The notes under the pieces are model-generated. The model had not been told where the DNA came from and searched no databases. It saw only the letters and a program-made list of their open reading frames with translations. This document shows positions 30,634 to 39,138 of a stretch of 64,000 nt of DNA, one piece after another. Both the position numbers and the translations under genes were made by a program. The stretch comes from Panacagrimonas sp965216805 (GTDB taxonomy: Bacteria > Pseudomonadota > Gammaproteobacteria > Nevskiales > Nevskiaceae), in the NCBI RefSeq assembly GCF_965216805.1, contig NZ_CBDCGN010000002.1, positions 1,364,001-1,428,000 on the forward strand, read 5' to 3'. Each line of letters starts with the position of its first letter. Within the stretch, counting starts at the first letter, position 1.

Positions 30634-30696
30634 GGGCTGCGGTGACGGTGGTTGCGCGACCGCGCGGTCGCGATGCAAACGCAGCGCACGAACGGA

Positions 30697-31272
30697 TCAG
30701 AATTCACGCTGGTGGCGGCAGGCTTGGATGTCCGCGTCGGTCACCCCCGGGCGCTTGCCGCGTGCATCGCGTAGGCGGGTCTGCAGGATGGACCACGGCA
30801 GGCAGCGCGCCGGAAACCCGTTGCCGTGATCGATCACGGTAAAGGACACCTTGTCGTAGTCCGAGGCGACCTGCGGTCGCACGATGTAGGTGCGCCCCGG
30901 CGCCACCCGGAACGGCACCTGCGCGCGGGTCAGACTGATGCCGGCGTCGATGTTGCGCACGTACTGCACCTCCACCACGTGCTGTCCCGGTGGCAGCCAG
31001 ATGCCGACCTCGGGGCCCAGTGTTGCCGGCGCGTTGGCAGGCCGCCAGGCCGCAACGTGCCGGTCCTGCAATGCAAACCCGTTGACGGTCACCACGGCGC
31101 CGCCCGGCGTGTCGGCCAGCGTCGACAGGAAGCCGTGGTTCGCAGTCGAGGCCGGTCGCTTCGATGGCGCCGCAGGGTGCGATGGCACTTCCGGCCAGGT
31201 GCAACCGGACAGCACGAACAGCGTCGCCGCCGACCCCAGGATCAGGCCAAGAACAGAGTGTGGTCGTATCAC
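30697..31272 (-). CDS. Exported lipoprotein, hypothetical
   Basis: A 191-residue protein with a lipobox (LSGCTW, Cys near residue 24) after a hydrophobic stretch (VLGLILGSAATLFV), so a lipoprotein is expected. The rest contains VTVNGFALQDRH, WLPPGQHVVEVQYVR and VAPGRTYIVRPQ, an Ig-like pattern found in surface or assembly lipoproteins. The start is GTG at 31272 with AAGGA upstream. Family not recognised further. Confidence 0.7.
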   Translation of the reverse strand: MIRPHSVLGLILGSAATLFVLSGCTWPEVPSHPAAPSKRPASTANHGFLSTLADTPGGAVVTVNGFALQDRHVAAWRPANAPATLGPEVGIWLPPGQHVVEVQYVRNIDAGISLTRAQVPFRVAPGRTYIVRPQVASDYDKVSFTVIDHGNGFPARCLPWSILQTRLRDARGKRPGVTDADIQACRHQREF

Positions 31273-31501
31273 GGCGCGTTGCGTATTCCTTGCGGCTGTC
31301 TCGTGCGCAGGACCTTAGCCTCGGCAAGTGTCGACCGGCACATCGCGGGCGATCAGAGCCCCGGCGCGACCCGACGAGAGGCGCTGCGTGGGACCGACGA
31401 AGAACCCGGCGGCCGCGGCACGGCTTCCTCGCCGGAACATCGATGGCCGCGGCAGCTAAAATCCACCGGACATAACGATCCACGAACTGGCGAGGAGAAA
31501 C

Positions 31502-32140
31502 ATGATCACCATTCACCACCTGGGCATTTCGCAGTCCGACCGCATCGTCTGGCTGATGGAGGAACTGGGGCTGCCCTACGAGCTGAAGTGGTATCACCGG
31601 CGCACCGAGGACAACTTCCTGCCCGCCGAGTACCTCGCCCTGCATCCCGCCGCCACCGCGCCGGTGATCACCGACGGCGATCGCACCGTTGCCGAGTCGG
31701 CCGCCATCGTCGAATACATCTGCCACCGTTACGGCGACGGCCGCTACACCGTGCGTCCGGACCAGCCCGAATACCCGGACTACCTGTACTGGATGCACTT
31801 CAACAACAACGTGCTTGGTTTGTTCATTGCCCAGCTCGCGCTGGGCGTGGCCGCTCCGGGTCCGGACGCCGACCGCGTGCGCAGCCTGGTGCAGCGCCGC
31901 GAGGACAATTACTACCGTTATCTCGAACAACGCCTGGGCGAAGTGCCCTATCTGGCCGGCAGCGAGTTCACCTGCGCCGACGTGATGGTGACCTTCAACC
32001 TCACCTCCATCCCGCTGTTCGGTGGCCGCAGCATCGACGGCATGCCCAACACCGAGGCCTATGTGAAGCGCATCAGCAGCCGGCCGGCGTACATCAAGGC
32101 CATGAGCATCGCCGGGCCGGGCGCGAAGCCACCGGGGTAG
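31502..32140 (+). CDS. Glutathione S-transferase family protein
   Basis: A 212-residue cytoplasmic GST. The thioredoxin-fold N-terminus (about 1-78) shows ISQSDRIVWLMEELGLPYELK, the cis-Pro region PVITDGD and the ESAAIVEYI glutathione-binding motif; the alpha-helical C-terminal half ends with SRPAYIKAM, typical of the family. It would conjugate or reduce electrophiles. GAGG ahead of the ATG fits; no operon partner. Confidence 0.9.
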   Translation: MITIHHLGISQSDRIVWLMEELGLPYELKWYHRRTEDNFLPAEYLALHPAATAPVITDGDRTVAESAAIVEYICHRYGDGRYTVRPDQPEYPDYLYWMHFNNNVLGLFIAQLALGVAAPGPDADRVRSLVQRREDNYYRYLEQRLGEVPYLAGSEFTCADVMVTFNLTSIPLFGGRSIDGMPNTEAYVKRISSRPAYIKAMSIAGPGAKPPG

Positions 32141-32217
32141 GTCCGGGACGGCGGCCGCCGCGTCGCGAGTCTGCAACCGCGCCCGGCAGATCGAGGCCGG
32201 TGTTGCTGGCGCAAGCC

Positions 32218-33204
32218 TTACAGCAGCCCGGCCTGACGCAGCCAGGCGTGGCAGTCGGCCAGGCACTCGCGCAGCGGCGTGGCCTTGAAGCCGAGTTCGC
32301 GCTCGGCCTTGGCGCTGTCGACCACGGTGGTCACGCACATCAGGCGCGCCATCTCGCGCGTCATCAGCGGCTCGCCGGAACTGGCCGGCGTGAGCGAGCC
32401 GAGCACGGTGCCGAGCAGGCCCAGTACCGGGGCCGGCGCGGTCAGGCGCGGTGGCTTGATGCCCAGCAGTTCGCAGGCCCCGCGCGCCATGTCGGCAAGG
32501 CTGGTGTCGTGGCCGCCGAGCAGGTAGGACTCGCCGGCGCGGCCCTGGGTGGCCGCTGCGACGTGAGCGCGGGCGATCTCGCGAACGTGATTGAACGACA
32601 GCCGACCGGGCGGCAGCAGCGGTAGCTTGCCGCTCTGCAGCAGCAGGAACATGCGACCCCAGTTCTTGCTGTCCTTGGGTCCGATGATGGCGCCCGGTTG
32701 CAGGATCACGATGTCCTGTCCTGCGGCCGCCGCCTTGCGCGCTTCTTCCTCGCCGAGCCACTTGCTGCGCTCGTAGTTGATGGAGGACATCGCCGCCCGA
32801 CTCGGCGTGGCTTCGTCGAAGCGCTGCGTCTGCGTGCCGTAGGCCGACACCGTGGAGGTCACCACCACGCGCCGCACGCCGGCGGTGCGCGCCGCGGCGA
32901 GCACATGGCGCGTGCCGTCGACATTGATCCGCGTCTGCATCGCGTCGCGCTTGTGCCACAGACTGGTGTCGCCGGCGACGTGGAACACCGTGTCGGTGCC
33001 GGCGGGAATCGCAATCGATTCCGCGTCCACGATGTCGCCTGCCACCACCTTCACACCCAGTGCCGCCAGCTCCGGCGCCGCTTCCGGCTTGCGCGCGATG
33101 GCGGTGATGTCCCAGTCCTGCGTGCGCAGTTCCACGCAGAGCTGGTGGCCGAGAAAGCCGGTGGCACCGGTGACGTAGGCGGTTCGCGAGATGGGCGTGC
33201 TCAT
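32218..33204 (-). CDS. NAD(P)-dependent epimerase/dehydratase (extended SDR)
   Basis: A 328-residue extended short-chain dehydrogenase. Rossmann glycines TGATGFLG (about 13-20), GDIVD, FHVAGDTSLWH, catalytic YERSK (about 144-148) and PGAIIGPKD are seen. Members act on sugar nucleotides, flavonols or steroid-like substrates; the substrate here is unknown. It starts at ATG 33204 and its gene is convergent with the GST gene. Confidence 0.85.
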   Translation of the reverse strand: MSTPISRTAYVTGATGFLGHQLCVELRTQDWDITAIARKPEAAPELAALGVKVVAGDIVDAESIAIPAGTDTVFHVAGDTSLWHKRDAMQTRINVDGTRHVLAAARTAGVRRVVVTSTVSAYGTQTQRFDEATPSRAAMSSINYERSKWLGEEEARKAAAAGQDIVILQPGAIIGPKDSKNWGRMFLLLQSGKLPLLPPGRLSFNHVREIARAHVAAATQGRAGESYLLGGHDTSLADMARGACELLGIKPPRLTAPAPVLGLLGTVLGSLTPASSGEPLMTREMARLMCVTTVVDSAKAERELGFKATPLRECLADCHAWLRQAGLL

Positions 33205-33286
33205 GCGCTCGATGTCGGGAGGAGAAGCGCCAACTATAGACGCGCCCGCATAGGCAGGCGTCCCGATGCGCCAGCCAGCGTCAGAC

Positions 33287-34099
33287 TCAGGACGCGGACA
33301 GCGGCCTCCACACCGGCGTGCGCTTGTCGAGAAAGGCGTCCACGCCCGCGAGCGCGTCCTCTTCCATCATGTTCTGCGCCATCACCTCGCCGGCGTAGGC
33401 ATAGGCCTCGGCCAGCGGCATCTGGCGCTGGCGATGGAACATGGCCTTGCCGTAGCGGATCGCGGTGGGGCTCTTGGCCGCGATCACCGCGCACTGGCGC
33501 GCCACCGCGGCGTCGAGTTCGGCATCCGGCACTGCCGTGTTGATCAGGCCCCAGTCCGCTGCCGTCGCAGCGTCGATGAAGCGCGCGCTCACCAGCAGGT
33601 CGAAGGCGCGCTTGGCCGAGACGTTGCGCGACAGCGCCACCGCCGGCGTCGAGCAGAACAGCCCGACATTGATGCCGGACACCGCAAAGCGCGCGCTGTC
33701 CGCCGCGATGGCGAGGTCACAGGCACCGACGAGCTGGCAGCCCGCCGCGGTGGCGATGCCGTGCACCCGCGCGATCGCCGGCACCGGCAGTGCCTGGATG
33801 GCCAGCATCACCTTGGCGCAGCGGGCAAACAGCGCGCGGTAGTAGTCCAGGGTTGGCGTTGCGCGCATCTGACGCAGGTCGTGCCCGGCGCAGAACGCCT
33901 TGCCGGCACCGGCGATGACCACGCAGCGCAGCTCAGGGTCGCGGCTCAGCGCATCGAGCTCGGCCTGCAGCGCGCCCAGCAATTCCTCGGACAGCGCGTT
34001 GAACTGCTGCGGCCGGTTCAGGCACAGCGTGACGACGCCGTCGCGATCCTGCCGCGTCAGCAGCGGCTCGATTGATGCGACAGGGGCGGATGCGTTCAT
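33287..34099 (-). CDS. Enoyl-CoA hydratase/isomerase family protein (ECHDC3-like)
   Basis: A 270-residue crotonase-fold protein. The oxyanion-hole regions are seen: VVIAGAGKAFCAGHDLRQM and VHGIATAAGCQLVGACDLAIA. The usual catalytic Glu positions are not clear, which fits members with other or lost activity. It would act on acyl-CoA, probably in fatty acid or amino acid catabolism. ATG 34099 has GGGAGCC upstream; the frame to 34126 is not supported. It borders the mobile island. Confidence 0.82.
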   Translation of the reverse strand: MNASAPVASIEPLLTRQDRDGVVTLCLNRPQQFNALSEELLGALQAELDALSRDPELRCVVIAGAGKAFCAGHDLRQMRATPTLDYYRALFARCAKVMLAIQALPVPAIARVHGIATAAGCQLVGACDLAIAADSARFAVSGINVGLFCSTPAVALSRNVSAKRAFDLLVSARFIDAATAADWGLINTAVPDAELDAAVARQCAVIAAKSPTAIRYGKAMFHRQRQMPLAEAYAYAGEVMAQNMMEEDALAGVDAFLDKRTPVWRPLSAS

Positions 34100-34242
34100 G
34101 GGTGGCTCCCAGTGCGGAGACTGCATTGTCGGCCTGCCGGGCCAGCGCTTCGATCCGGGTGCTCACCCAGTCAAGCCCCCCCGCGTCAGAATAGTTGCCG
34201 CCTTGATAGGACCATCCCTGGGGGCGTCAATGAAGGTAGAAC

Positions 34243-34716
34243 GTGGCTCGATACGGACAAGGATTCAAGGACCGCGCGGTAGCGCGGCTGTTGCCGCCTG
34301 AAAGCGCGGCGGTGGAAGACGTGGCGTTAGCAGTGGGAGTGGGTGCCCAGACCTTGCAGCGTTGGCGAGAGCAGACGCAGTCCGGGCCGGTGAAGGCTCG
34401 GACGTGGACCGCGGGATCGCGTCTGGAGGCGGTGATTGCAACAGCACCGATGGCCGAAGCGGATCGGAGTGTGTGGTGCCGGGAACAGGGTGTATTTCCG
34501 ACGGAGTTGGAGAAGTGGCGGGCCAGCGCAACGGCCGCACTGGCGGAACCCGAAGAAGCCCGTGCCAGTCCGCAGGCGACGCGACAGGACCGCAAGCGCA
34601 TCAAGGAGCTGGAGCGCGACCTGCTGCGCAAGGACCGGGCGCTGGCGGAGACGGCGGCTCTGCTGGTCCTTTCAAAAAAACTCGCGGCGATCTTCAACAA
34701 GGCAGAGGACGAATGA
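34243..34716 (+). CDS. IS3-family transposase OrfA
   Basis: A 157-residue OrfA. It has a helix-turn-helix near the N-terminus (VEDVALAVGVGAQTLQRWREQ) for binding the element ends, and a leucine-zipper-like helix near the end (RKRIKELERDLLRKDRALAETAALLVLSKKLAAIF). It starts with GTG at 34243 after AAGG. Its stop overlaps the OrfB start as ATGA. The run of A at 34674-34680 lets a fraction of ribosomes make the OrfAB fusion. Confidence 0.9.
   Translation: MARYGQGFKDRAVARLLPPESAAVEDVALAVGVGAQTLQRWREQTQSGPVKARTWTAGSRLEAVIATAPMAEADRSVWCREQGVFPTELEKWRASATAALAEPEEARASPQATRQDRKRIKELERDLLRKDRALAETAALLVLSKKLAAIFNKAEDE
34674..34680 (+). other. Programmed -1 frameshift site of the IS3 element
   Basis: Seven A in the phase A AAA AAA with respect to OrfA codons (TCA AAA AAA CTC). 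A slip of -1 enters the OrfB frame, as IS3 transposases require for OrfAB. Frame positions: OrfA frame 1, OrfB frame 0. Confidence 0.85.
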
Positions 34717-35801
34717 TCGACCTCGAAGATCGCCAACGCCTGGCCCACAACATTCAAATCGCCCAGGGTGCCGGTGCCCGGCTGCACGCCGCGTGCGACA
34801 CCGCGGGCATCGACACCCGCACCCTGCAGCGCTGGAGAGCGTGCGGGGGGCTCGTGGACGGCGATGGAAGGCCCCAGGCCGTCCGACCCACACCGGCGCA
34901 TGCCCTGAGCCTGGCCGAGCGTGCCGAGCTCTTGCGCGTGGCTAATGAGCCGCGCTTTGAGGCCGTGCCGCCAGCGCGCATCGTGCCGATGCTGGCCGAC
35001 GAAGGCGTGTACCTAGCCAGCGAGTCCAGCTTCGCGCGTGTGCTGCGAGCACATGGCCAAGCCACTCACCGTGGACGCGCCCGCGAGCCGCACACGGTAC
35101 GCCCACCGACCACCCACATCGCCACTGCACCGCGCCAGGTGTGGTGCTGGGACATGACCTATCTGCCGGCCACGGTGCTGGGACGCTGGTATCACCTCTA
35201 CCTGATTCTCGACCTCTACAGCCGCAAGATCGTCGGCTGGGAGGTCCATGACCGCGACCATGCCGATCACGCAGCGCATCTGGTGCGGCGCACCGCCCTG
35301 GCAGAGGGCATTGCGGCCCTGGTGAACAAGCCCGTGCTGCACGGCGACAACGGCGCCACGCTCAAGGCCACCACGGTGCTGGCGATGCTGCACTGGCTCG
35401 GAGTGAAGCCCTCCTACTCGCGGCCGCGGGTGAGCGACGACAACGCCTACGCGGAATCGCTCTTCCGCACCGCCAAGTACCGGCCCGAGTTTCCGGCCAG
35501 AGGATTCGAAGACCTGGCGGCAGCGCGCGCCTGGGCAGCCGGCTTCGTGCGCTGGTACAACATCGATCATCGCCACAGCGGCATCCGCTACGTCAGCCCG
35601 GCACAGCGCCACGACGGCAGCGATGGTCCGATCCTGGCGGCGCGCCACGCGCTCTACGCCCAAGCCCGCGAACGAAACCCTGCACGATGGTCAGGCGCAA
35701 CGCGAAACTGGTCGCCGGTACTCGCCGTCACCCTCAACCCCGAACGCGACTGCGTCATCAACACCCACGTCGCCGAAACCTTTAAGCAACTCGCTGCATG
35801 A
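34713..35801 (+). CDS. IS3-family transposase OrfB (DDE)
   Basis: A 362-residue integrase-like catalytic domain. The DDE residues are Asp147 (CWDMTYL), Asp212 (LHGDNG) and Glu248 (NAYAESLFRTAKY), with 35 residues between the second Asp and Glu, the classic D-35-E of IS3/retroviral integrases. The frame is intact. ATG 34713 overlaps the OrfA stop. It is probably produced mainly as OrfAB. Confidence 0.93.
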   Translation: MIDLEDRQRLAHNIQIAQGAGARLHAACDTAGIDTRTLQRWRACGGLVDGDGRPQAVRPTPAHALSLAERAELLRVANEPRFEAVPPARIVPMLADEGVYLASESSFARVLRAHGQATHRGRAREPHTVRPPTTHIATAPRQVWCWDMTYLPATVLGRWYHLYLILDLYSRKIVGWEVHDRDHADHAAHLVRRTALAEGIAALVNKPVLHGDNGATLKATTVLAMLHWLGVKPSYSRPRVSDDNAYAESLFRTAKYRPEFPARGFEDLAAARAWAAGFVRWYNIDHRHSGIRYVSPAQRHDGSDGPILAARHALYAQARERNPARWSGATRNWSPVLAVTLNPERDCVINTHVAETFKQLAA

Positions 35802-35842
35802 ATGAGGCGGCAACTACCTTGACGCGCGCCGAAGCGGAGGAG

Positions 35843-35879
35843 GGCGGGTTAGCCGCGGCTGTTCGCGGCGTAACCCGCC
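35843..35879. repeat. REP-like palindrome
   Basis: GGCGGGTTA and TAACCCGCC, perfect inverted arms 19 bases apart, with inner partial pairing of CCGC and GCGG. A related half-motif (GCTAATCCGCCCTACG) follows at about 35935. This pattern is common as a dispersed intergenic repeat in related genera. Confidence 0.55.
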
Positions 35880-36079
35880 GCATGCCGCGATCATTGGGCC
35901 GGGATGCGCGGAAGGCAGGTTACTCGGTGAAGCCGCTAATCCGCCCTACGCGGGCTTCGATCCGGGCGCTCACTCGGGCGGGTCGTGTCCCCGGGCGTGG
36001 TGTAGGTTCTGAAGGTCATCGGTGGCAACTGGTTTAGGTTTGGGTTTCGACGCTCAACCCTGAACACAAGGAACCACCG

Positions 36080-36270
36080 ATGACCGATGAGATGATGAAC
36101 CTGCGGGCGCTGCTGGAAAAGAGTCCGGATGCCGATCTGCTGCGCGAGATGATCGGCTTTGCCGGCCAGCGACTGATGGAACTGGAGGTCGGCGCGCTGA
36201 CCGGCGCAGCCTACGGCGAGAAGAATGTCGAACGCATGGTGCAGCGTAACGGCTATCGCGAGCGCGACTG
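36080..36270 (+). pseudogene. IS256-family transposase, 5' remnant
   Basis: The first 63 residues (MTDEMMNLRALLEKSPDADL ... VQRNGYRERD) match the N-terminus of IS256-type Mutator transposases, which are normally about 400 residues. The reading stops matching after RERD, where a Trp codon would be expected and the hsdR fragment begins. The element's probable left end is around 35981 (GGGTCGTGTCC). The remainder of the transposase and the right end are missing. The frame continues to 36520 only as noise. Confidence 0.8.
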
Positions 36271-37638
36271 CACCCGCACAACATCGGCCAGAAGACGGAA
36301 GTCATGGTCGAGCACTTCCAGCACTTCACGCGCCACAAGATCGGTGGCCATGCCAAGGCGATGGTCGTCACCGGATCGCGACTGGAGGCGGTGCGCTACA
36401 AGCAGGAGTTCGACCGCTACATCCAGGAGAAGGGCTACCCGATCAAGAGCCTGGTGGCGTTCTCCGGCACCGTTGAAGACGACAAGATCCCGGAAAAGAC
36501 CTACACCGAAGTGGAGATGAACGGCGGGCTGAAGGAAAAGGAACTGCCCGACACCTTTGCCAAGCCGGATTTCCGCGTGCTGCTTGTTGCCGAGAAGTAC
36601 CAGACCGGCTTCGATCAGCCACTGCTGCACACGATGTATGTGGACAAGCGCCTGGCCGGTATCCAGGCCGTGCAGACGCTGTCGCGCCTGAACCGCACGC
36701 ACCCGCTCAAGGACGACACCTTCGTGCTCGATTTCGTCAACGAGCCAAGCGAGATTCAGGAGGCCTTCCGCCAATATTACGAAGGCTCGCTGATGGGCGA
36801 GCAGGTGGATCCGGACCGACTTTACGAGGTCAAGGCCGAGCTCGATGCCTCGGCCATCTACCTCCAGACCGAGGTTACCGATTTCGCGCGTGTGTTCTTC
36901 GCGCCGAAGCGCCGGCAGAGCCCCGGCGACCACAAGGCGATGAACGCGATTCTCGATCAGGCTGTCGCGCGCTTCGTTCAATTGCAGAACACGGAAGAAG
37001 AGGAAGCAGAACTGTGGCGCGGCAAGCTCCAGGCGTTCCGTAATCTTTACAGCTTCCTGAGCCAGGTCATTCCGTATCAGGACAGCGACCTCGAAAAGCT
37101 GTTCACATATCTGCGTCATCTCGCGCTGAAACTACCCAAGCGCAAGAGCGGGCCTGGCTATCAGTTCGACGAGGAGGTCGAACTCGATTACTACCGGCTG
37201 CAGAAAATCAGCGAAGGCTCGATCAGCCTCAACGAGGGCTATGCCAAGCCGCTGGACGGGCCGCGCGAGGTGGGATCGGGCATGGCGCGCGAAGAGCACG
37301 TTTCGCTATCGCGCCTGATTGATGTCATCAATGAGCGGTTTGGCGGGGAGCTGAACGAAGCCGACCAGCTTTTCTTCGATCAGATCGCTGAAGCCGCCAG
37401 CCAGAGCGAGGCGCTGCAGAAGGCGGCCGAGGTCAACCCTTTGGACAAGTTTCAGATGGTCTTCAAGCAGGTGCTGGAATCCCTGTTCATCGAGCGCATG
37501 GAGCTCAACGAAGATCTCTTCACCGACTACATGGGAAAACCAGAGTTGCAGGAGTTGGTGTCGAAATCTCTAGGGGTTCAGGTATACGAGCGCTTGGCGG
37601 CGAAGTCGGCCAAGAAACAGGGAAGGGCAGGTAACTAG
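36268..37638 (+). pseudogene. hsdR: Type I restriction endonuclease HsdR, 3' fragment
   Basis: The last about 455 residues of a type I restriction-modification R subunit; the nuclease and first helicase parts are missing. The visible part starts HPHNIGQKTEVMVEHF, then IGGHAKAMVVTGSRLEAV (helicase domain 2), EKYQTGFDQPLLHTMYVDK and AVQTLSRLNRTHP (helicase motif VI region), then the C-terminal HsdR part. The frame differs from that of the IS256 remnant, so no fusion protein arises. No hsdM or hsdS lies in the window. It could still be translated from ATG 36304 as a truncated protein. Confidence 0.85.
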
Positions 37639-37686
37639 GCACGTGCTATTCGTGTCGTACATTCTTCAGCTACCGCCCATTATTGC

Positions 37687-39138
37687 TTACATGAAAAGCC
37701 GGTATGCGTAGGCATTTCCCGGAAGTGCACGAACATTGGCTATCGTTCTGGCCAGCCGCTGAGAGTATCGAATGGTGACAGGAACGGGGTCGTAGAGGGC
37801 ATCGTTGTTCCAATCCATCTTCGTCAACGCAAGGGCTTCCAGAGCGGTTGTTTCCATAGGCCCGATACCTGCGTGACGCACGAGGCTGATCGGGCGCGGG
37901 ATGCTTTTCTTGCCTTGGTAGTAGTCCCCTTGCAGTGAAGCACGTGGCGCGTTGCCAGCGACCCAGACCAGCACAGAATTTCCGGAGCGCTGCAGTACCG
38001 TGCCGCGAGGAACTGGGTAGCCATCAGGCTCGCTGCGCGCTCCCCGTTTCCTCCCCTGGTTCAACCACACGCCGCGCCAGCCCGGGCTACTCCCGACCTC
38101 AATGCATTCAACCTCAGGCACGGCAGACAAAGCGTCTAGTGCGCCTTCCATTTCCTCGGATCGGAAAGCCGTCGTTTTGTGAACCACGAGCCGGCGTGGC
38201 AATTGTCCGCCGTTTCGGCCCTGATAGAGATGCAGACTGCGCGCCAGCACCGCACGCATATCGTTCCGGCTCAGGAAAGGATTGCGTCGCGCTTCTTCAA
38301 TGTCCTTGACAGGGTCGCGCGCCTCGAATGCTACGAACTGCATGCCACCGCCGTCTGCGTCGAAGACCTGCGAACAGCAGGTGACATAGTGCGCTTCCTT
38401 AGGTTCGCCCCTCAGCGCGTAGGCAAGGCCAATATAGGCCGTCCCTTCAGGGACCTCCGGAAGGGGAGCCAGTTTCCAGGGGATGCCGCCTGCCTTCACA
38501 TACAAGGCAATCGACAGGCGCCACGCTAGGGATGCCTTGTATTGGAAGTTGATTGCGCGGTCATTGATCACCTGCGTTGGGATGCCGTATGCCGCTCCCA
38601 ATGCCTTGAGAGCATCGTGGGCATCGAAGCCCGGTGCTCGAAATGCCGCCTGCCAGGCGTCCGGCAGGTGGACGAGGGCGACGTCGAACTGATCGCGTAC
38701 CAACATCAGCCGATCCATTCCGCCGCGAAGAGCCTGCAACAGCCGTTCGTGCGCTGGTCCATTCTCGCCCAGCTTGTCGAGGTCGTCAGGCAGCTTGATG
38801 TGAGCGCTGCCGGTTGGCGCCCCTATCAAGGGGACGCCGAATATGTCCGCGAAACCGCGGAAGTGCGGGACATACTCTTTTCGGTCCCCTGGCTTCTGAT
38901 TCGAGCGCAGGGTATCGATTAAGTCCCGCAGTCCGGCTAGTCCGCTCAGGGGCGCAATACTCGCGATCCGCAATGCCGGGGTGTAGGCCCTGAACGTAGC
39001 CGAACTGTAAGGGCCAAATAGGTCGAGCCCACGTAGCGGATTCACGTCGAGCGACTGATCGGCCGGATCGAACGTCAACTGAGGTTCTTCCAGCAGGGTG
39101 AAGGGTGCCATCTTTGATGCGTCGAAATTCATGCTCAT
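37687..39138 (-). CDS. Short prokaryotic Argonaute (MID-PIWI), catalytically inactive
   Basis: A 483-residue protein with the MID-PIWI architecture of short prokaryotic Argonautes; PAZ and N domains are absent. Hallmarks: YGIPTQVINDRAI (184-196), YVKAGGIPWKL (213-223), AYIGLAYALRG (234-244), VVHKTTAFRSEEMEGA (318-333) and LTKMDWNNDALYDPVPVTIRYSQRLA (from 438), ending YRLFM. The site where active PIWI domains carry the first catalytic Asp reads GLAYA, and the HRD site reads HKTTA, so slicing is not expected. It would use an RNA guide to detect foreign DNA and switch on the partner SIR2 protein, with which it overlaps by ATGA (39135-39138). G+C is lower than in flanking genes. Confidence 0.9.
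   Translation of the reverse strand: MSMNFDASKMAPFTLLEEPQLTFDPADQSLDVNPLRGLDLFGPYSSATFRAYTPALRIASIAPLSGLAGLRDLIDTLRSNQKPGDRKEYVPHFRGFADIFGVPLIGAPTGSAHIKLPDDLDKLGENGPAHERLLQALRGGMDRLMLVRDQFDVALVHLPDAWQAAFRAPGFDAHDALKALGAAYGIPTQVINDRAINFQYKASLAWRLSIALYVKAGGIPWKLAPLPEVPEGTAYIGLAYALRGEPKEAHYVTCCSQVFDADGGGMQFVAFEARDPVKDIEEARRNPFLSRNDMRAVLARSLHLYQGRNGGQLPRRLVVHKTTAFRSEEMEGALDALSAVPEVECIEVGSSPGWRGVWLNQGRKRGARSEPDGYPVPRGTVLQRSGNSVLVWVAGNAPRASLQGDYYQGKKSIPRPISLVRHAGIGPMETTALEALALTKMDWNNDALYDPVPVTIRYSQRLARTIANVRALPGNAYAYRLFM

Larger units (their letters stand above)
34192..35816 (+). mobile_element. IS3-family insertion sequence
   Basis: A 1.6 kb element with two overlapping transposase frames and a 12-base perfect inverted repeat, TAGTTGCCGCCT at 34192-34203 against its complement at 35805-35816. 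The exact ends may lie within these arms; IS3 elements usually end in TG...CA. I see no obvious target duplication (gaa on the left, cct on the right). It lies just beyond the enoyl-CoA hydratase gene and marks the left edge of the accessory island. Confidence 0.85.

Noticed and set aside
34192..35816. Target-site duplication around the IS3 element
   Set aside because: Flanking triplets differ (gaa and cct), and shifting the ends by a few bases did not produce a match.
36080..36520. Possible fusion protein of IS256 transposase and HsdR
   Set aside because: The two parts are in different frames, so no fused product is made.
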